From positions 49,324,902 through 49,388,901 of the forward strand of contig JAOANR010000003.1 of NCBI GenBank assembly GCA_030278955.1: 64,000 nt of DNA, in the 5' to 3' direction. The position numbers were made by a program, and so were the translations under genes. Below the pieces are notes generated by a model. It ran no database searches. It saw nothing but the letters and a program-made list of their open reading frames with translations, and was not told where the DNA came from. Shown piece by piece: positions 1-11,129 of this stretch (position 1 is its first letter; each line of letters begins with the position of its first letter). This stretch comes from Hygrophila difformis (taxonomy: Eukaryota; Streptophyta; Magnoliopsida; Lamiales; Acanthaceae).

Positions 1-11
1 GCCATATGGCT

Positions 12-402
12 TCTCGAAATTTTATATTAGAAGGAAATGGTAAAGGATTGATTTTATACGTGACATATTTTTTGAAATACTGTTAATTCATGTAAGCAAA
101 TAGTTGGAATTTTCATTTTTAATCAATGCATATGATAATGAGATCATGGGGTTGTTCAACTGGCGATTATCTTATCAATCAATTTGACTAGATCATTTTT
201 ATTAATTAGTGAATGGCATTGGACTTCAATGTCATTGGAATTCTCGGCATTTCATATTAGAAGAAATGTAAAACATTGATTTTATATATGGCATCTTTTG
301 AAGTACTATTCATTTATGTAAGCAAATACTTTGGTTTTTCGTTTTAAATCAATGTGTATGATAATGAGATCATTGGGGTGTTCAGCTGGCAATCATCTTA
401 AA
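12..402. repeat. Degenerate two-copy direct repeat, about 165 bp
   Basis: Two diverged copies lie at about 12-178 and 240-402. Both run from TTCTCG and a TATTAGAAG-like stretch to a GATAATGAGATCAT block followed by a TGTTCA-CTGGC block. No coding potential is visible. The copies probably belong to the Helitron-derived sequence that follows. The rest of 1-440 is plain AT-rich DNA. Confidence 0.6.
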
Positions 403-444
403 TGAAATTGAAATTCGAATGAGATCAATAGGGGATTTTTTGAA

Positions 445-637
445 ATTCCAATAAGAAATTGAAGTTTATGTAATATAATCTTTTAATGTTTTATTTTTAA
501 TAACATACAATCTTGTGATTATCTTTTCAATTATTTTTAACTTTGAAATAATAAGGAGAATAGAACTATTTTTTTCTATTTTATAATTTTTTTTTAAAAA
601 TTTACATCCACGCGTATTGCGCGGGCGGGTACATTAG
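445..637 (+). mobile_element. Helitron-like 3' terminal region, copy 1 (degenerate)
   Basis: An AT-rich stretch ends in a GC-rich imperfect hairpin (CGCG...CGCG, about 611-626) followed by TTAG at 634-637 and then T. Helitrons end in a short GC hairpin followed by CTRR and insert before T. Here the terminal C appears changed to T. The preceding 190 bp recur at 1215-1401, so these are two members of one family. No RepHel protein is visible, so the element is a non-autonomous remnant. Confidence 0.5.
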
Positions 638-990
638 TTCCGACGAGAGTGGAAAAAATGTCCTAGAGGATGTAGTATTGACTGGCAGTACATTGGTTCT
701 AACGAGAGTGGGGGAAAATGTCTTGGAGGGTAAAGTATTGACTGGCAGTACATTAGTTACGATAAGAATGAGAAAAAATGTCCTGGGGGGTGAAGTATTG
801 ACTGGCAGTACATTGGTTCCGACAATAGTGTGAAAAATATCTTGGAGGGTGAAGTATTAACTGACATTACATTGATTCCGATAAGAATGGGAAAAAAATA
901 TCCTGGGGTTAAAGTATTGACTGGCAGTGCATTGGTTCCGACAAGAATGGGAAAAAATGTCCTGCGGGCTGAAGTATTGACTCGAGAAAG
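629..990. repeat. Minisatellite, six units of 59-60 bp
   Basis: Six tandem units begin GTACATTRGTTCC or a close variant and end GTATTGACTGGCA or a close variant. Each has an AGAGTG or AGAATG block and a purine run in the middle. The array starts exactly at the terminus of the Helitron-like copy at 445-637. Short reading frames across it are by-products of the 60-bp period, a multiple of three, and are not credible genes. Confidence 0.85.
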
Positions 991-1214
991 TAATGGACAA
1001 ATAGTGCTTATTCCAGGAATAGTTTGACCTTATGTGATAATAGAATATCCTTTAAATTTTCAAGAAGTCAGTTTCCACTAATTGTTTGTTATGCTATGAC
1101 CTCACAATAGTCAATGTCGTTCTCTAATGCATGTTGGAGTTTTCATGAAGGTCCAGCTTTTATATTTAGGTCTGCATAGAATGTAAACATTTTACAGTAA
1201 GTGCCCCAAAATAA

Positions 1215-1401
1215 GAATAACAAATTGAAGTTCATGTAATATAATATTTTAGTGGTTTTATTTTTAATAACATACAAGGTTGTGCTTATTTCTTTCATCT
1301 TTAACTTCAAAATAGTGAGGAGAATAATATTATTTATTTTCTATTTTATAAATCTTTTTTAAACTTTACATCCACTCGCATCGCACGGGCGGGTGTGCTA
1401 G
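1215..1401 (+). mobile_element. Helitron-like 3' terminal region, copy 2
   Basis: This is a diverged copy of 445-637. It ends with an imperfect GC-rich hairpin around 1376-1393 and CTAG at 1398-1401. It shares the AACATACAA block, the AAGGAGAATA-like block and the TTTACATCCA lead into the hairpin. There is no coding content. The stretch 991-1214 between the minisatellite and this copy shows nothing identifiable. Confidence 0.55.
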
Positions 1402-1439
1402 CACCAAATTAATAATCATTTTAAGTTTACGAAATAATA

Positions 1440-1527
1440 ATACTAATATAATTAGATTAATATATAAATTTATATTATATGGTTTTCAAATTTACATCCC
1501 CGCGGGTACCGCGGGTGGGTTGACTAG
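1440..1527 (+). mobile_element. Helitron 3' terminus with perfect 7-bp hairpin
   Basis: CCCGCGG-GTA-CCGCGGG forms a perfect 7-bp stem with a 3-base loop at 1499-1515. It is followed 8 bases later by CTAG at 1524-1527 and then T. This is the textbook Helitron 3' end (GC hairpin, CTRR, insertion before T). It is the third such terminus within 900 bp, so the left edge of the window is a Helitron graveyard. The 5' TC end was not located. Confidence 0.65.
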
Positions 1528-1595
1528 TTATGATAAATGATTCATTTATTCCATACTATTTAAAAAAGAGATCAGTATGTTTATTTTACTTAATA

Positions 1596-1855
1596 CTTCC
1601 TCCGTCCTCTAAAAATTGAAACGGACCCACAGTGCACATAGTCCAATGCACATTTTCAATTATTCATAACTCAAGTTCGGTACAAGCAAAAATTCTAAAA
1701 GTTCGATATTTAAAAACTACTCGACGAGACGAATCTAACAAGATCTCACTTGCTTATATTTTAACTTGTATAAGTATGATAAAACTTTAAGTCAAAGTGA
1801 AAGTGTGAACAGTACCAAATTTCCAAACGTTCCAACAATTCAAAAACGGAGAGAG
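1596..1855. mobile_element. Stowaway-type MITE (Tc1/mariner), 260 bp
   Basis: The element starts CTTCCTCCGTCC and ends in the complementary CGGAGAGAG, with TA on each side (1594-1595, 1856-1857). CTCCCTCCGTCCC-type termini with TA target duplication define Stowaway MITEs. The interior shares the AGTCCAATGCACATTTT and GAGACGAATCTA blocks with the other copies listed here. It is non-coding. Confidence 0.85.
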
Positions 1856-1876
1856 TACTACTCATCAAATAATTAA

Positions 1877-4800
1877 TTTTTTTTTTTGCAGGATAGCCAA
1901 TTAAGGCTAGGAAAAAAGAAAAATTAAAGAAATAAAAAGAAAACGGATAAACCAAGACTAGCAACGAGGGAATCTCGCGCCCATAGCATCAGTTGCAAGA
2001 AGAGGCTTCACATTGTCCGGGGGGAAAGCCCAAGTCGTGTAGAAGAGCTCGCCATCTGCTTCCATCTTCGCAAGACAATCTGCCACCGCATTTCCTTCAC
2101 GCGGAACATGCTCAAACCAACACTTATCAAAGCTTTGGCGGAGATCCCTAATCCTAAGCAGGACAGACAACAACCAATGGGATGGACTGGGATCCATCTT
2201 GATCAATCTCAACGCCTCCATTGAGTCAGAAAGACAACAAACCTCCGTTTGCCCAAGGGTACGAGCAAGAGAGAGACCATGCATGATTCCCATGAGCTCA
2301 GTATGTAGGACAGAAGAGTTGCCAATATAACCAGCTACGCCTCCCAGCCAACGTCCTGAACCGTCCCGAATAACAGCCCCGAATCCCGCACGGCATCGGC
2401 TACCCAGCAGCGAGCCATCCGAGTGAATAAGAGTACCAGTCCAACCCACTGAATTCCAAGAGATAAAAAAAAGGATGTAGGTTGTTCGGCTTCCTCTTAA
2501 CTGCAGCCTTGTCGAGCTCATCCCTTAGATGAAAGACTTGACGGAGAAGAGCTTGCTGCGAGGTGTTATGTCCCTGAAAAACCTACGGTTCCGCTCCCGC
2601 CACACAGTCCAAAGGCCAGCGATAAACATGCTACCATATACACGAAACATTCCCAGCAGCCAAACTCTGATGGAAGGTAGATCAATAGAGTATAAGTCAC
2701 TTGGGACCTCAATCTGTAAGCTTTTCCAAAGTAAGAGGCTCCAAGGACAAAAGAACATACAATGAATCCAATCATCCTCCATATCCCCACAAATGCTGCG
2801 GAGAGGGGATGTTGTGAGCCGATGCCTAAACCTGAGGGCATTGCAGGGCACAACCGAACTAGAAATAAGCCAAATGAGTAAACAAATCTTCTCAGAAGAA
2901 TATGAACTCCATATCCACCTCCAACCTGTAGATGAGGCACTGTCAGCTAACAAAAACCGAAATCCTGACTTGGCTGAATAGCATCCATCCAAAGATGCCT
3001 TCCAGCGCCATCCATCCAGGTTGCTAGTGTGAAGACAAGGGGGTGACTGCTGATTAATTTCAACAATAATTTCTTCCGGAATATTAGTGACCACCGCCGT
3101 GAGATTCCATGCATGATCTGAAATGATGCCCTTCAAGCGGAGCTCAAGATCGCACGCTTCAATATGGGGTACGTGCGGCCCTAATGGCAGATTGTTTAAC
3201 CACGGGGACGACCACAAGGAACTAGATCCGTCCCCAATACAAAACGAGAAACCCCCGGAGAGATGAATTAGGGCTTTCCGAATACCCCACCAAGTGAAAG
3301 AGCCACCGCGACTGGCTGAACAGGGGACCCTCCCTTCCGGACAGTAGATAGCCTTTAACTCATGCTCCCATAGCTTATCCAACCCCATACAAAAATCATG
3401 AGCAAGCTTACCATGTAGGGAAATATTGGAGTGACGAGCGGTACGAAGCCCTAGCCCCCCGGAAGCTTTGGGAGTTGCAATGGCAGACCATCTGACCAAA
3501 TTTAACCCCTTATTCATCTAATCCTTCCACACCAAATTGCGCACCCGGCAATCAATCAACTTGCAAGTGGCCTCCGGCAACCAACCAACTTGCATACAAT
3601 AAGTCGGGATTGATGCTAGGTCATGTCTAGCCAACGTAAGCCGCCCCACCTTATTCAACAACCGTATCCCCCAAGAAGCAATGTAGCCATCCATTTTCTC
3701 AAGGAGAAAATCATATGAGCTCGCCTTCACTCTTCCATGATAGATAGGATATCCTAAATATTTCCCAAGATTATGGGTGAGTGTAACTGGGATAGTTGAG
3801 GATAACCATCTTCGCTCCTCCTCATTAATGCAGGCAGGGGCGAAAGCAAGGGATTTCATGATATTAACTTTCGGTCCCGAAGCTGTTGCAAACCTCTGAA
3901 GGACTCCTACCACGGTCTCAATACTACACTCATCGGCCATGGTACACAAGATAAGATCATCCGCAAAAAGTAAGTGGGAGAGACCCCGACAACCCGAAGC
4001 CAACTTGGCAGGCATCCAATCACCATCCTCTACTGCCCTATTAATCGAAACGGAGAGACGCTCCATAACAATATTAAATAAATATGGAGATAAGGGGTCT
4101 CCCTATCTCAAACCTCTCGCTTGCTTAAAAGCCTCCATCGGAGCACCATTCCATAAAATACAAAAAGTATGAGAGAGAACACAAGACATGATCAAACGAC
4201 ATAAATCTGAAGGTAACTCTATTTGAGATAGGCATTCCTCAAGAAAGGCACATCTCACATTATCATACGTTTTTTCTAAATCAATCTTCAGGATAATAAC
4301 TTTCAAACGATTATTGGCTCTGGACAACTTATAAATCATCTCTTGTAACAGAATGGCGTTACCACATGTACCTCTGCCCGGAAGGAAGGCCGATTGAAGA
4401 GGAGATATATATCTAGCTAAGAGGGGTCCCAGCCGATTAACAATGACCTTCGAAACAAACTTATAGGCCACATTGCATAGAATAATAGGACGGAACTGTC
4501 TGAAATTATTTGTAACTGAAACCTTAGGAATGAGACAGATGAAAGCCTTAGTTAGCTCGGGATCTAAAGTGCTTGAGTTGAAAGGATTAGGCACAAGCTC
4601 CAAAACCGACCTTCCCATAACCGACCAGTGAAGCTTATAGAACATTACTGGAAATCCATCGGGACCCGGCGCAGCTAATGCCTTGAATTGCCCGAGCCCC
4701 GTAGAGACTTCTTCCATAGACACTTCGCCAACTCGAAGCTCACCCATGAAACCTGTGGCCGGTTGAAGTGGCGGGAGATCATCCCCATTAGCCACGATAT

Positions 4801-5220
4801 TTGTATCCGCGAACAGGCGCACATTAAAATCACAAACAACCCCCTGGAGCAAACCTCGATCAGTACACCATTCTCCCTCATCTAAATACAGGCCGTGAAT
4901 CTTGTTTTTATGGTGATGGAACTTGGCTTTCGCATGGAAGTATCGAGTGTTCCGGTCCCCCAAACAAACCCAACTTTCTCTCACCCGTTGAAACCGAAAC
5001 ATCTCCTCATGTTCTAAAATATCCATTCCGATTGAAGCTCCCTTTCCAATGATATCAGCCTAGCAGAATCAACACATCTCAAGGCCCTATCTATCCCTGC
5101 CAAGCGACGTTGAATCTTCTTCTTCTTATTCCGGATTTTCTGCAATCTCACCCGGCAATGTGTTATGGAGAAGGATTGAAGCCGAGCAAGCCTGGCGGAC
5201 ACAGGCGCACTGGTAAACAA
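1877..5220 (-). mobile_element. L1-type LINE, 5'-truncated
   Basis: This is a minus-strand non-LTR retrotransposon. Its 3' end is marked by a poly(A) tail, seen on the plus strand as the T run at 1877-1887. It is cut off at the 5' side inside the endonuclease/RT linker at about 5220, so ORF1 and most of the endonuclease are missing. A convincing target-site duplication was not found by eye. Bases 5221-5338 between it and the next Stowaway are AT-rich with no feature. Confidence 0.9.
1958..5220 (-). pseudogene. LINE ORF2 remnant: reverse transcriptase, zf-RVT, RNase H
   Basis: From 5' to 3' on the minus strand the pieces are a linker (5014-5220, different frame), RT fingers and palm (4103-5026; GPDGFP and LPGRGTCGNA motifs), RT with the catalytic FADD at about 3956-3967 (3518-4066), thumb plus zf-RVT with a C-x2-C-like region (2525-3517), and RNase H (1958-2521; HSDGS, SDS and VADCLAK motifs). 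The four main blocks share one frame and are separated only by single stops at 4103-4105 (TAG), 3518-3520 (TAG) and 2522-2524 (TAA). The LINE is therefore dead but little shuffled. ORF2 would normally nick the target and copy the LINE RNA. The C-terminal RNase H is typical of a plant L1 lineage. Confidence 0.9.
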
Positions 5221-5338
5221 TTAAATTTGATTAAATTGTTTTTTTTCTTCCTTAATGTAATGTAAGTAATATGTTTATGTATATGTGTCTATTAATTGTC
5301 ACCCTAATGAAACTAGGATATGTGTAATTAATTTTATA

Positions 5339-5595
5339 CTTCTCCGTCTCATTATTTTTGTTACGGAGCCCTCCGACACGTATGTCGATACAAATTTTTG
5401 ACAGTTAATAACTTAAATTGTATACAAAGAAAAATTATAAAAAGTTAATATTTTAAAAATACAATATTAGATGAATCTAACAATATTTCATTTGACTAAG
5501 TGTTTTCTAACATAAATATAATAAAAATTTGAATCACAATTAAACAGTGAATGATACCAAAAAGTTATCTGTAACAAAATACAATGAGATAGAGG
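5339..5595. mobile_element. Stowaway-type MITE, 257 bp, diverged
   Basis: It starts CTTCTCCGTCTCA and ends TGAGATAGAG, flanked by TA at 5337-5338 and 5596-5597. The interior GATGAATCTAAC block matches the other Stowaways here. Its termini have decayed more than those of the 1596 and 20348 copies, suggesting greater age. Confidence 0.75.
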
Positions 5596-5955
5596 TAGTA
5601 CCATTAATTGTTTGTACAATGGATTTGGAACAATGAATTAACTCATGAGTTGAACTCCTATGCATTGTCCATACAAGAACATTAATATTCTCATTTTAAT
5701 ACACATAATTGTATTGAGACTGATATACATCATTTTAATACGTTATTTTGTTAATTACTAAAATCGTCCAACAAGTATAATAATTTAGCTAATTTGATCC
5801 TTTGGCTCCCCTTACTATTTTTATTTACCAATATAGTTTTTTATCTTTCTTAATAATCAATTTAGTCCCCAAACTTTTATTGCATTAACCGATTTGGTCC
5901 TTTTTTATCATTAGATTTTTATTTTATTTTATATTTTATTCTATGTAATGAAATA

Positions 5956-6215
5956 CTTCCTCCGTATTCAAATGTTTTTTGTGGACCCACTTTTCACGCA
6001 GTCCAATGCATATTTTAAACTATTAATAACTCAAGTTCGGTACAAGTAAAAATTCTAAAAGTTTAATATTTTAAAACTACACGATGAGACGAATTTAATA
6101 AGATCCCACTTGGCTATATTTTAATATGTATAACTATGATAAAACTTTAAGTGAGAGTCTGAGTATGAATAGTGACACATTAGTAAATGTAAAAAATAAA
6201 CAAGAACGGAGGTAG
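5956..6215. mobile_element. Stowaway-type MITE, 260 bp
   Basis: It starts CTTCCTCCGTATT and ends AACGGAGGTAG with TA on both sides (5954-5955, 6216-6217). It shares the CAGTCCAATGCATATTTT and CGATGAGACGAAT blocks with its neighbours. It is the second of three Stowaways in the 1.3 kb before the Harbinger element. Bases 5596-5955 are AT-rich, with repeated TTTGGTCC/TTTAGTCC blocks resembling the arms of the foldbacks at 11.1 and 52.1 kb. Confidence 0.85.
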
Positions 6216-6379
6216 TATAAAAATGGCCCTTTGGTTCTAGAGGCCAGGACAATGTCAAAAGTACCTTGACCATGTTTACCTCGTTAAATCAATTTTGGAC
6301 CGAATACTTGACAAATAGGATAGTCGACTCTTTACACATGTCATCCAATGATTGAGTAATTTGAGGTAGCAGATTAATA

Positions 6380-6639
6380 CTTCCTCCATTTTTTTTATTT
6401 GCTACGAACCCACCCAGCACACAGTCCAATGCACATTTTAAATTATTAATAAATCAAATTTGGTACAAGTAAAAATTCTAAAGGTTCGATATTTAAATAC
6501 TACGAGACGAGACGAATCTACCAAGATTTCACTTGACTATATTTTAATTTATATAACTATGATAAAAACATCAAGTTAAAGTGTTTGTGTGAATAATGTT
6601 ATATTCTCAAACGTATCTATCTTTAAAAAATGGAGGAAG
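6380..6639. mobile_element. Stowaway-type MITE, 260 bp
   Basis: It starts CTTCCTCCATTTTTT and ends AAAATGGAGGAAG, giving terminal inverted repeats of about 13 bp. TA flanks it at 6378-6379 and 6640-6641. The interior again has the AGTCCAATGCACATTTTAA and GACGAGACGAATCTA blocks. It is non-coding. Confidence 0.85.
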
Positions 6640-7217
6640 TATATTAATTATTTTATTATAAATATTTGTATATATATAAAATAAGATATGTGGTCTAGCA
6701 AAAATAAAATATGCGGATAAATTGGGAATTATAGTCGAGAATTAGATCAACTCCAACCCACCCTGCATTTTGGCAAAAATGCAGGGTGGGTTCTCCAACA
6801 CACCCTGCAAAAATGGAGGTCCCTCCCCCTTGAGAGGGAGGGAGCTACAGTGTTCCGCCCATTCACACCCGCTGGGTGTGAACTTTTTTTTATATATATA
6901 GGTTTATATATTTTTGTAATTATATTTTGACCCCCAAAGGGTTAAAATAAAATTGTATAAATTTATTTTTTATTTTTTAAATTTATATTTTAATTCTTTT
7001 ATTTTATTTGTATTTTATTTTTATAATTTAAATATATTTTGTGCATAAATATTATTGAATCACTTAATTTAAATATTAAACACTCATTAAATAATAATAA
7101 AAACTTGAGAATTACATAAAATGCAAACCCAACATAAAATTAAATACCAAATACAACATAAACTTCAACACCTAGTACAACATAAACTTAAACACGCATA
7201 GTACAACATAAAATTCT

Positions 7218-8294
7218 TCACTCAATAATCACCCAAATTGGTTCCATCATCCCCACCGAAATTGTTGAAAAATTGACTAAAAAGTCCCGACGAAGAATCT
7301 TCCGATGGATTTCCATTTGGTTGCGCATGATTTTTTCCTTCTCCTGTTTATAATAAGCATATGTAGTAGGATCTGTAATGGCACTCAAGTCTACCGACAT
7401 TATTTTATCTTCTCGTTTAGATTGATGTAATGCCATTTTTTCTTGTTGGATTGCCAATTTTTTCTGTTAAAGCGCAAAGTACTTCTCTCTTTCAACATCA
7501 TTATCCTTCATCATTGCTTGAATTGTTGCATTGTGTTCATCCAACTTGGCAAACTCAGTACCATATGCATCATCATTTTTTCTTTTGGCCTTTGCTTTTT
7601 TCACCCCCATTGGTCGTTCATGAGTAGATCCATCAGTTTCCGTAGCTAAAGGAAATGATGTTACATCAACATTATCATCAGATAAGTTACTATTAAATGA
7701 TGAAATTCTAGGAGAGTCGGATGTAGCATTTTCCGATGATGATGACACATGGGTAGAGAAATTTTTTCGAGCAATTTTATGTGGATTCCTTAGTTCATTA
7801 TGATCTTTAAACTTTTCTAAATTCCTCATTATCTCAAAAACATGATCGAAATGAAATCCTTTTTTTGACCCTGCTGGATTCCTTTTGAACATGTCTCTAG
7901 CCATCGCTAACTGCACATAATAATTAAGAATTAAATGTATTTGTGCACATGAAAAGCATATATAAAGAACACATAAATATGTAATACTTACAGTATCAAT
8001 TTTTGATGTTCCACTCACTTTCAGGTCTTCAGCATTTTTAATACAACTCAGAAATAACTTACACTGAGTTTGGATCAACGAAAATCGACCCTCCAATGAT
8101 TTTAAAGTACGATAATGGGCAACCTCCGGTGCTACATCCTTCTTATGTTGCTCATTGAATGCGTCAACAATTCGATTCCAAAAGGCTTCCTTGGACTGGC
8201 CTCTGTTTGTAATCGAATCTTGAGTGAAATCGGAATAGATATTGCATAGTAACTTATCTACCTCATCGGTGTATGCAATTGCTCTTTTAGACAT
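7218..8294 (-). pseudogene. Harbinger ORF1, Myb/SANT-like DNA-binding protein, one stop
   Basis: In PIF/Harbinger elements ORF1 is the partner that binds the ends and brings the transposase into the nucleus. Residues 1-101 (7992-8294) hold a trihelix/SANT-like fold with spaced aromatics (AFWNRIVDAFN, GRFSLIQ). An 81-nt intron at 7911-7991 has a perfect GTAAGT donor and a TGTGCAG acceptor. Because 81 is a multiple of three and has no stop, unspliced translation stays open. The second exon holds MARDMF, HFDHVFEIMRN, a basic KKAKAKRKN stretch (a likely nuclear signal) and a glutamine/lysine-rich C-terminal helix. A single in-frame TAA near 7464-7466 cuts off the last 80 residues or so, which continue in the same frame to 7218. 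Confidence 0.8.
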
Positions 8295-8404
8295 GATTTA
8301 AAAATTAAACAAAGTGAAAGATGATAGGCAAAAATATAAAATAGAAAGAGTTTGAAGTGTGATTTGGGAACATTTGGTTACATAATTTATAGACAAGTGA
8401 ATGA

Positions 8405-9130
8405 TGCACAAAACCCAAGTCCGGATAGGGTTTGCACACAAACCAAGTAATAGATTTGATAACTTGACCAATCCAAGCCATCCATTTCGAATTCTTTATT
8501 CATAACCATTGGATGAATGATTATTTGTTCAAGAAGTGGACAATGAATTGATTACTTGTGTCTATATTCCAACTCTATAATTCACAAAAACCCAAGTCCG
8601 GATAGGGTTGCACACAAACCAAGTAATAGATTTGATAACTTGACCAATCCAAGCCATCAATTTTAAATTCTTTATTCACAACCATTGGATGAACGATTCT
8701 TTATCCAAGGAAGTGGACAATGAATTGATTAGTTGTGTCTTTATTCCAACTCCATAATTCACAAAAATCCAAATCCGGATAGGGTTGCACACAAACCAAG
8801 TAAGGGATTTGATCCCGTGACCAATCCAAGCCATCCATTTAAAGTTCTTTCTTCACAACCATTGGATGAAAGATTCTTTATCCAAGGAAGTGGACAATGA
8901 ATTGATTACTTGTGTCTTTATTCCAACTCCATAATTCACAAAAATCCAAATCCGGATAGGGTTGCACACAAACCAAGTAAGGGATTTGATCCCGTGACCA
9001 ATCCAAGCCATCCATTTAAAGTTCTTTCTTCACAACCAATGGATGAGATATGCCATCCAAGTAAGGGATCATTGGCCAATCCAAGCCATCCATTTAGATT
9101 TCATCATTCACACAACCATAGGATGTGAGA
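8405..9130. repeat. Four-copy tandem repeat, about 178 bp, in the divergent promoter
   Basis: Units start at about 8414, 8592, 8769 and 8946, each with a TCCGGATAGGGTT block. Each unit then has ACACAAACCAAGTAA, GACCAATCCAAGCCATC, ACCATTGGATGA and AAGTGGACAATGAATTG blocks. A partial fifth unit follows, with GATATGCCATCCAAGTAAGG. The last two full units are nearly identical, suggesting recent expansion. The array fills the whole space between the two divergent transposon genes, so it probably overlaps the shared promoter and the 5' untranslated regions. Confidence 0.9.
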
Positions 9131-9231
9131 TATGCATTATCCATATCTTCTTCTTCATATATTCTATAAATTGATATGGGGTTTACACGAAAAATCATCC
9201 TAAACTTTCTGTTAATCACTTATATTCCAAT

Positions 9232-10574
9232 ATGAATTTCTTTAGTGTTGGTGGTGTTTCATTTCAGAGTTCATCTTCTTCATCTGATGAAGGTGAAGAG
9301 CAGCAGTTCCCATTTATGAATTCGATTGAAGCAGATGAAGCAATAATGGAATCATCAATTCAAAGAAATAATCTTTTCCAGCGTTGCTTTGACATACCTC
9401 AACCAATTCACGGTGGCTCTGTTCCAGGTCATGTAGTTGTTAATCGTAATCGTGAGGAAGCAGATTTGAGATTATTTAATGATTATTTTTCAACTAATCC
9501 ACTGTATGATGAACAAACATTTCGACGAAGATTTCGATTATCTCGAAGTTTGTTTCTTAGAATTGTTGATGCAGTGAAAGATCATGATATATATATTTCA
9601 CACAAAGACGGGATGGTCTTGGGAGGCTTGGCTTGTCTACCTATCAAAAGGCAACTGCAGTTTTCCGGGTGCTAGCATATGGTGCACCGGCGGATTCCAC
9701 TGACGAATACATAAAGATAGGCGAATCAACAACTATTGAATGTGTTAAAAGATTTTGTCGTGCAATTGTTGAGATTTTTTCAGAACGCTATCTCAGAGCC
9801 CCCAATGCAGCTGATATTGAATGATTACTTCATATTGGTGAAAGTCGTGGTTTTCCCGGTATGTTGGGTAGTTTGGATTGTATGCATTGGGAGTGGAAAA
9901 ATTGTCCAACTGCTTGGGCATGGCAATATGCAGGTCGCAGTCGAAAACCATCTATAATTCTTGAAGCTGTGGCGGATTATGACCTTTGGATATGGCATGC
10001 GTATTTTGGTATGCCGGGAACTAATAACGATATTAATGTTTTAAACTCTTCGACATTGTTTAGAGATCTTACTCCGGGTGTTGCACCTCCCGCACGGTAT
10101 AACATTCAAGGAAAATAATATGAAATGGGTTATTATTTAGCTGATGGTATTTATCCTAAATGGGTCACTCTTGTACAAACTATTAGTAACATGCGTTGCC
10201 CGAAAAAGAAATTATTTGCACAAAGGCAAGAATCTAGCAGGAAAGATGTAGAGCGCGCATTTGGAGTTCTACAATCACGCTAGGCGATCGTGAAAGGACC
10301 AAGTCATTATTGGCATAAAAATATTTTGCATGATATAATGTCTGCGTGCATTATCATGCATAATATGATAATAGAAGAAGAACGTGATATTAGTGCGCCA
10401 ATAAGAGAGTATCAAGAGGCACCGCTCCCATCCGTTGAAAGGGCAACAAATCAAGATGAATATCATCAATTTCTCGAGCGATACACTCGAATTAGAAGCA
10501 GGGATGCACATTACGAACTACGTGATGCTTTGATTGAGCATATATGGGAACAAAATAGTAACTCGGATGATTAA
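9232..10574 (+). pseudogene. Harbinger DDE transposase (HARBI1/ALP1-like), broken
   Basis: The protein would cut and paste the element. The N-terminal 130 residues or so (9232 onward) include a serine/acidic lead, NREEADLRLFNDYF and FRRRFRLSRSLFLRI, the usual start of plant Harbinger transposases. A frameshift at about 9612-9633 moves the rest into another frame (LSTYQKATAVFRVLAYG). The DDE_4 core follows: GSLDCMHWEWKNCP (first D, near 9870-9885), GMPGTNNDINVL (second D, near 10010-10040) and DVERAFGVLQSR (E, near 10250-10280). Three in-frame stops interrupt it, after the residues APNAADIE, NIQGK and VLQSR. The C-terminus ends NSDD at 10574. The three catalytic acidic residues are still present. 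Confidence 0.9.
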
Positions 10575-11129
10575 TTATGTTGTATTATTAGATTTGCGTA
10601 ATTAATGTTATGTGTTCTATCTATATTATATGATAAGTGTTGTTTCGTAATATTACGAATTTCTTTTATTAAAAGTATTTTTTCATTAATTTATGTTATC
10701 AAATAATTAAAAAGTACTAAATAAATTTAAATAAGAATAATGATATAAAATAATAATTTTGAATATTATTGTGAAGTGGAATTATGTAAAAATTATAAAA
10801 TGTTGGGTGTTATTTGTAAATATGAAAAGTAATATAAAATAATATATGAAATGGAATATGTGGGGAATATTCTTTGACCCTGCAAAAATGGAGGGTTGGG
10901 TTGGAGATACAGTTACTGTAGCAGTCCTGCAAAAATAGAAATTTGTACTTAGCTCCTGCAAAAATGGAGGGTGTGGTTGGAGATAGCCTTAGAATTTTCG
11001 CCCAATCCTACCCTATTTTTTATTTCGTTTTATAATGTTGTATGGGTTGTGCTACTACTATCCTTTAAGGAAACAATCACTTTCCGTAATAAACAAGTAA
11101 TTAACAAAATTATAGAGATCTTCGAGATC

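Larger units (their letters stand above)
6745..10988. mobile_element. PIF/Harbinger transposon, both ends present, inactive
   Basis: The 4.2-kb element is flanked by TTA on each side (6742-6744 and 10989-10991), the 3-bp target duplication of PIF/Harbinger. The left end runs GATCAACTCCAACCCACCCT. The right end, read inward, runs GGCTATCTCCAACCACACCC. The motif pairing TGCAAAAATG with CATTTTTGCA repeats in both subterminal regions. It carries the two divergent genes typical of the superfamily: a Myb/SANT-like ORF1 (minus) and a DDE transposase (plus), separated by a 178-bp tandem repeat. Both reading frames are broken, so it cannot move on its own, although its ends could still be used in trans. 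The flanks 6846-7217 and 10575-10900 are AT-rich and non-coding. Confidence 0.9.

Noticed and set aside
830..1027. A 65-codon repetitive peptide frame
   Set aside because: It reads through the 60-bp minisatellite and starts at a non-ATG codon.
1877..5260. A target-site duplication for the first LINE (AATTAA-type words at both ends)
   Set aside because: The match is short and AT-only, so it cannot be told from chance.
8405..9130. A CRISPR-like array
   Set aside because: Units are 178 bp, head to tail without spacers, in a plant transposon.
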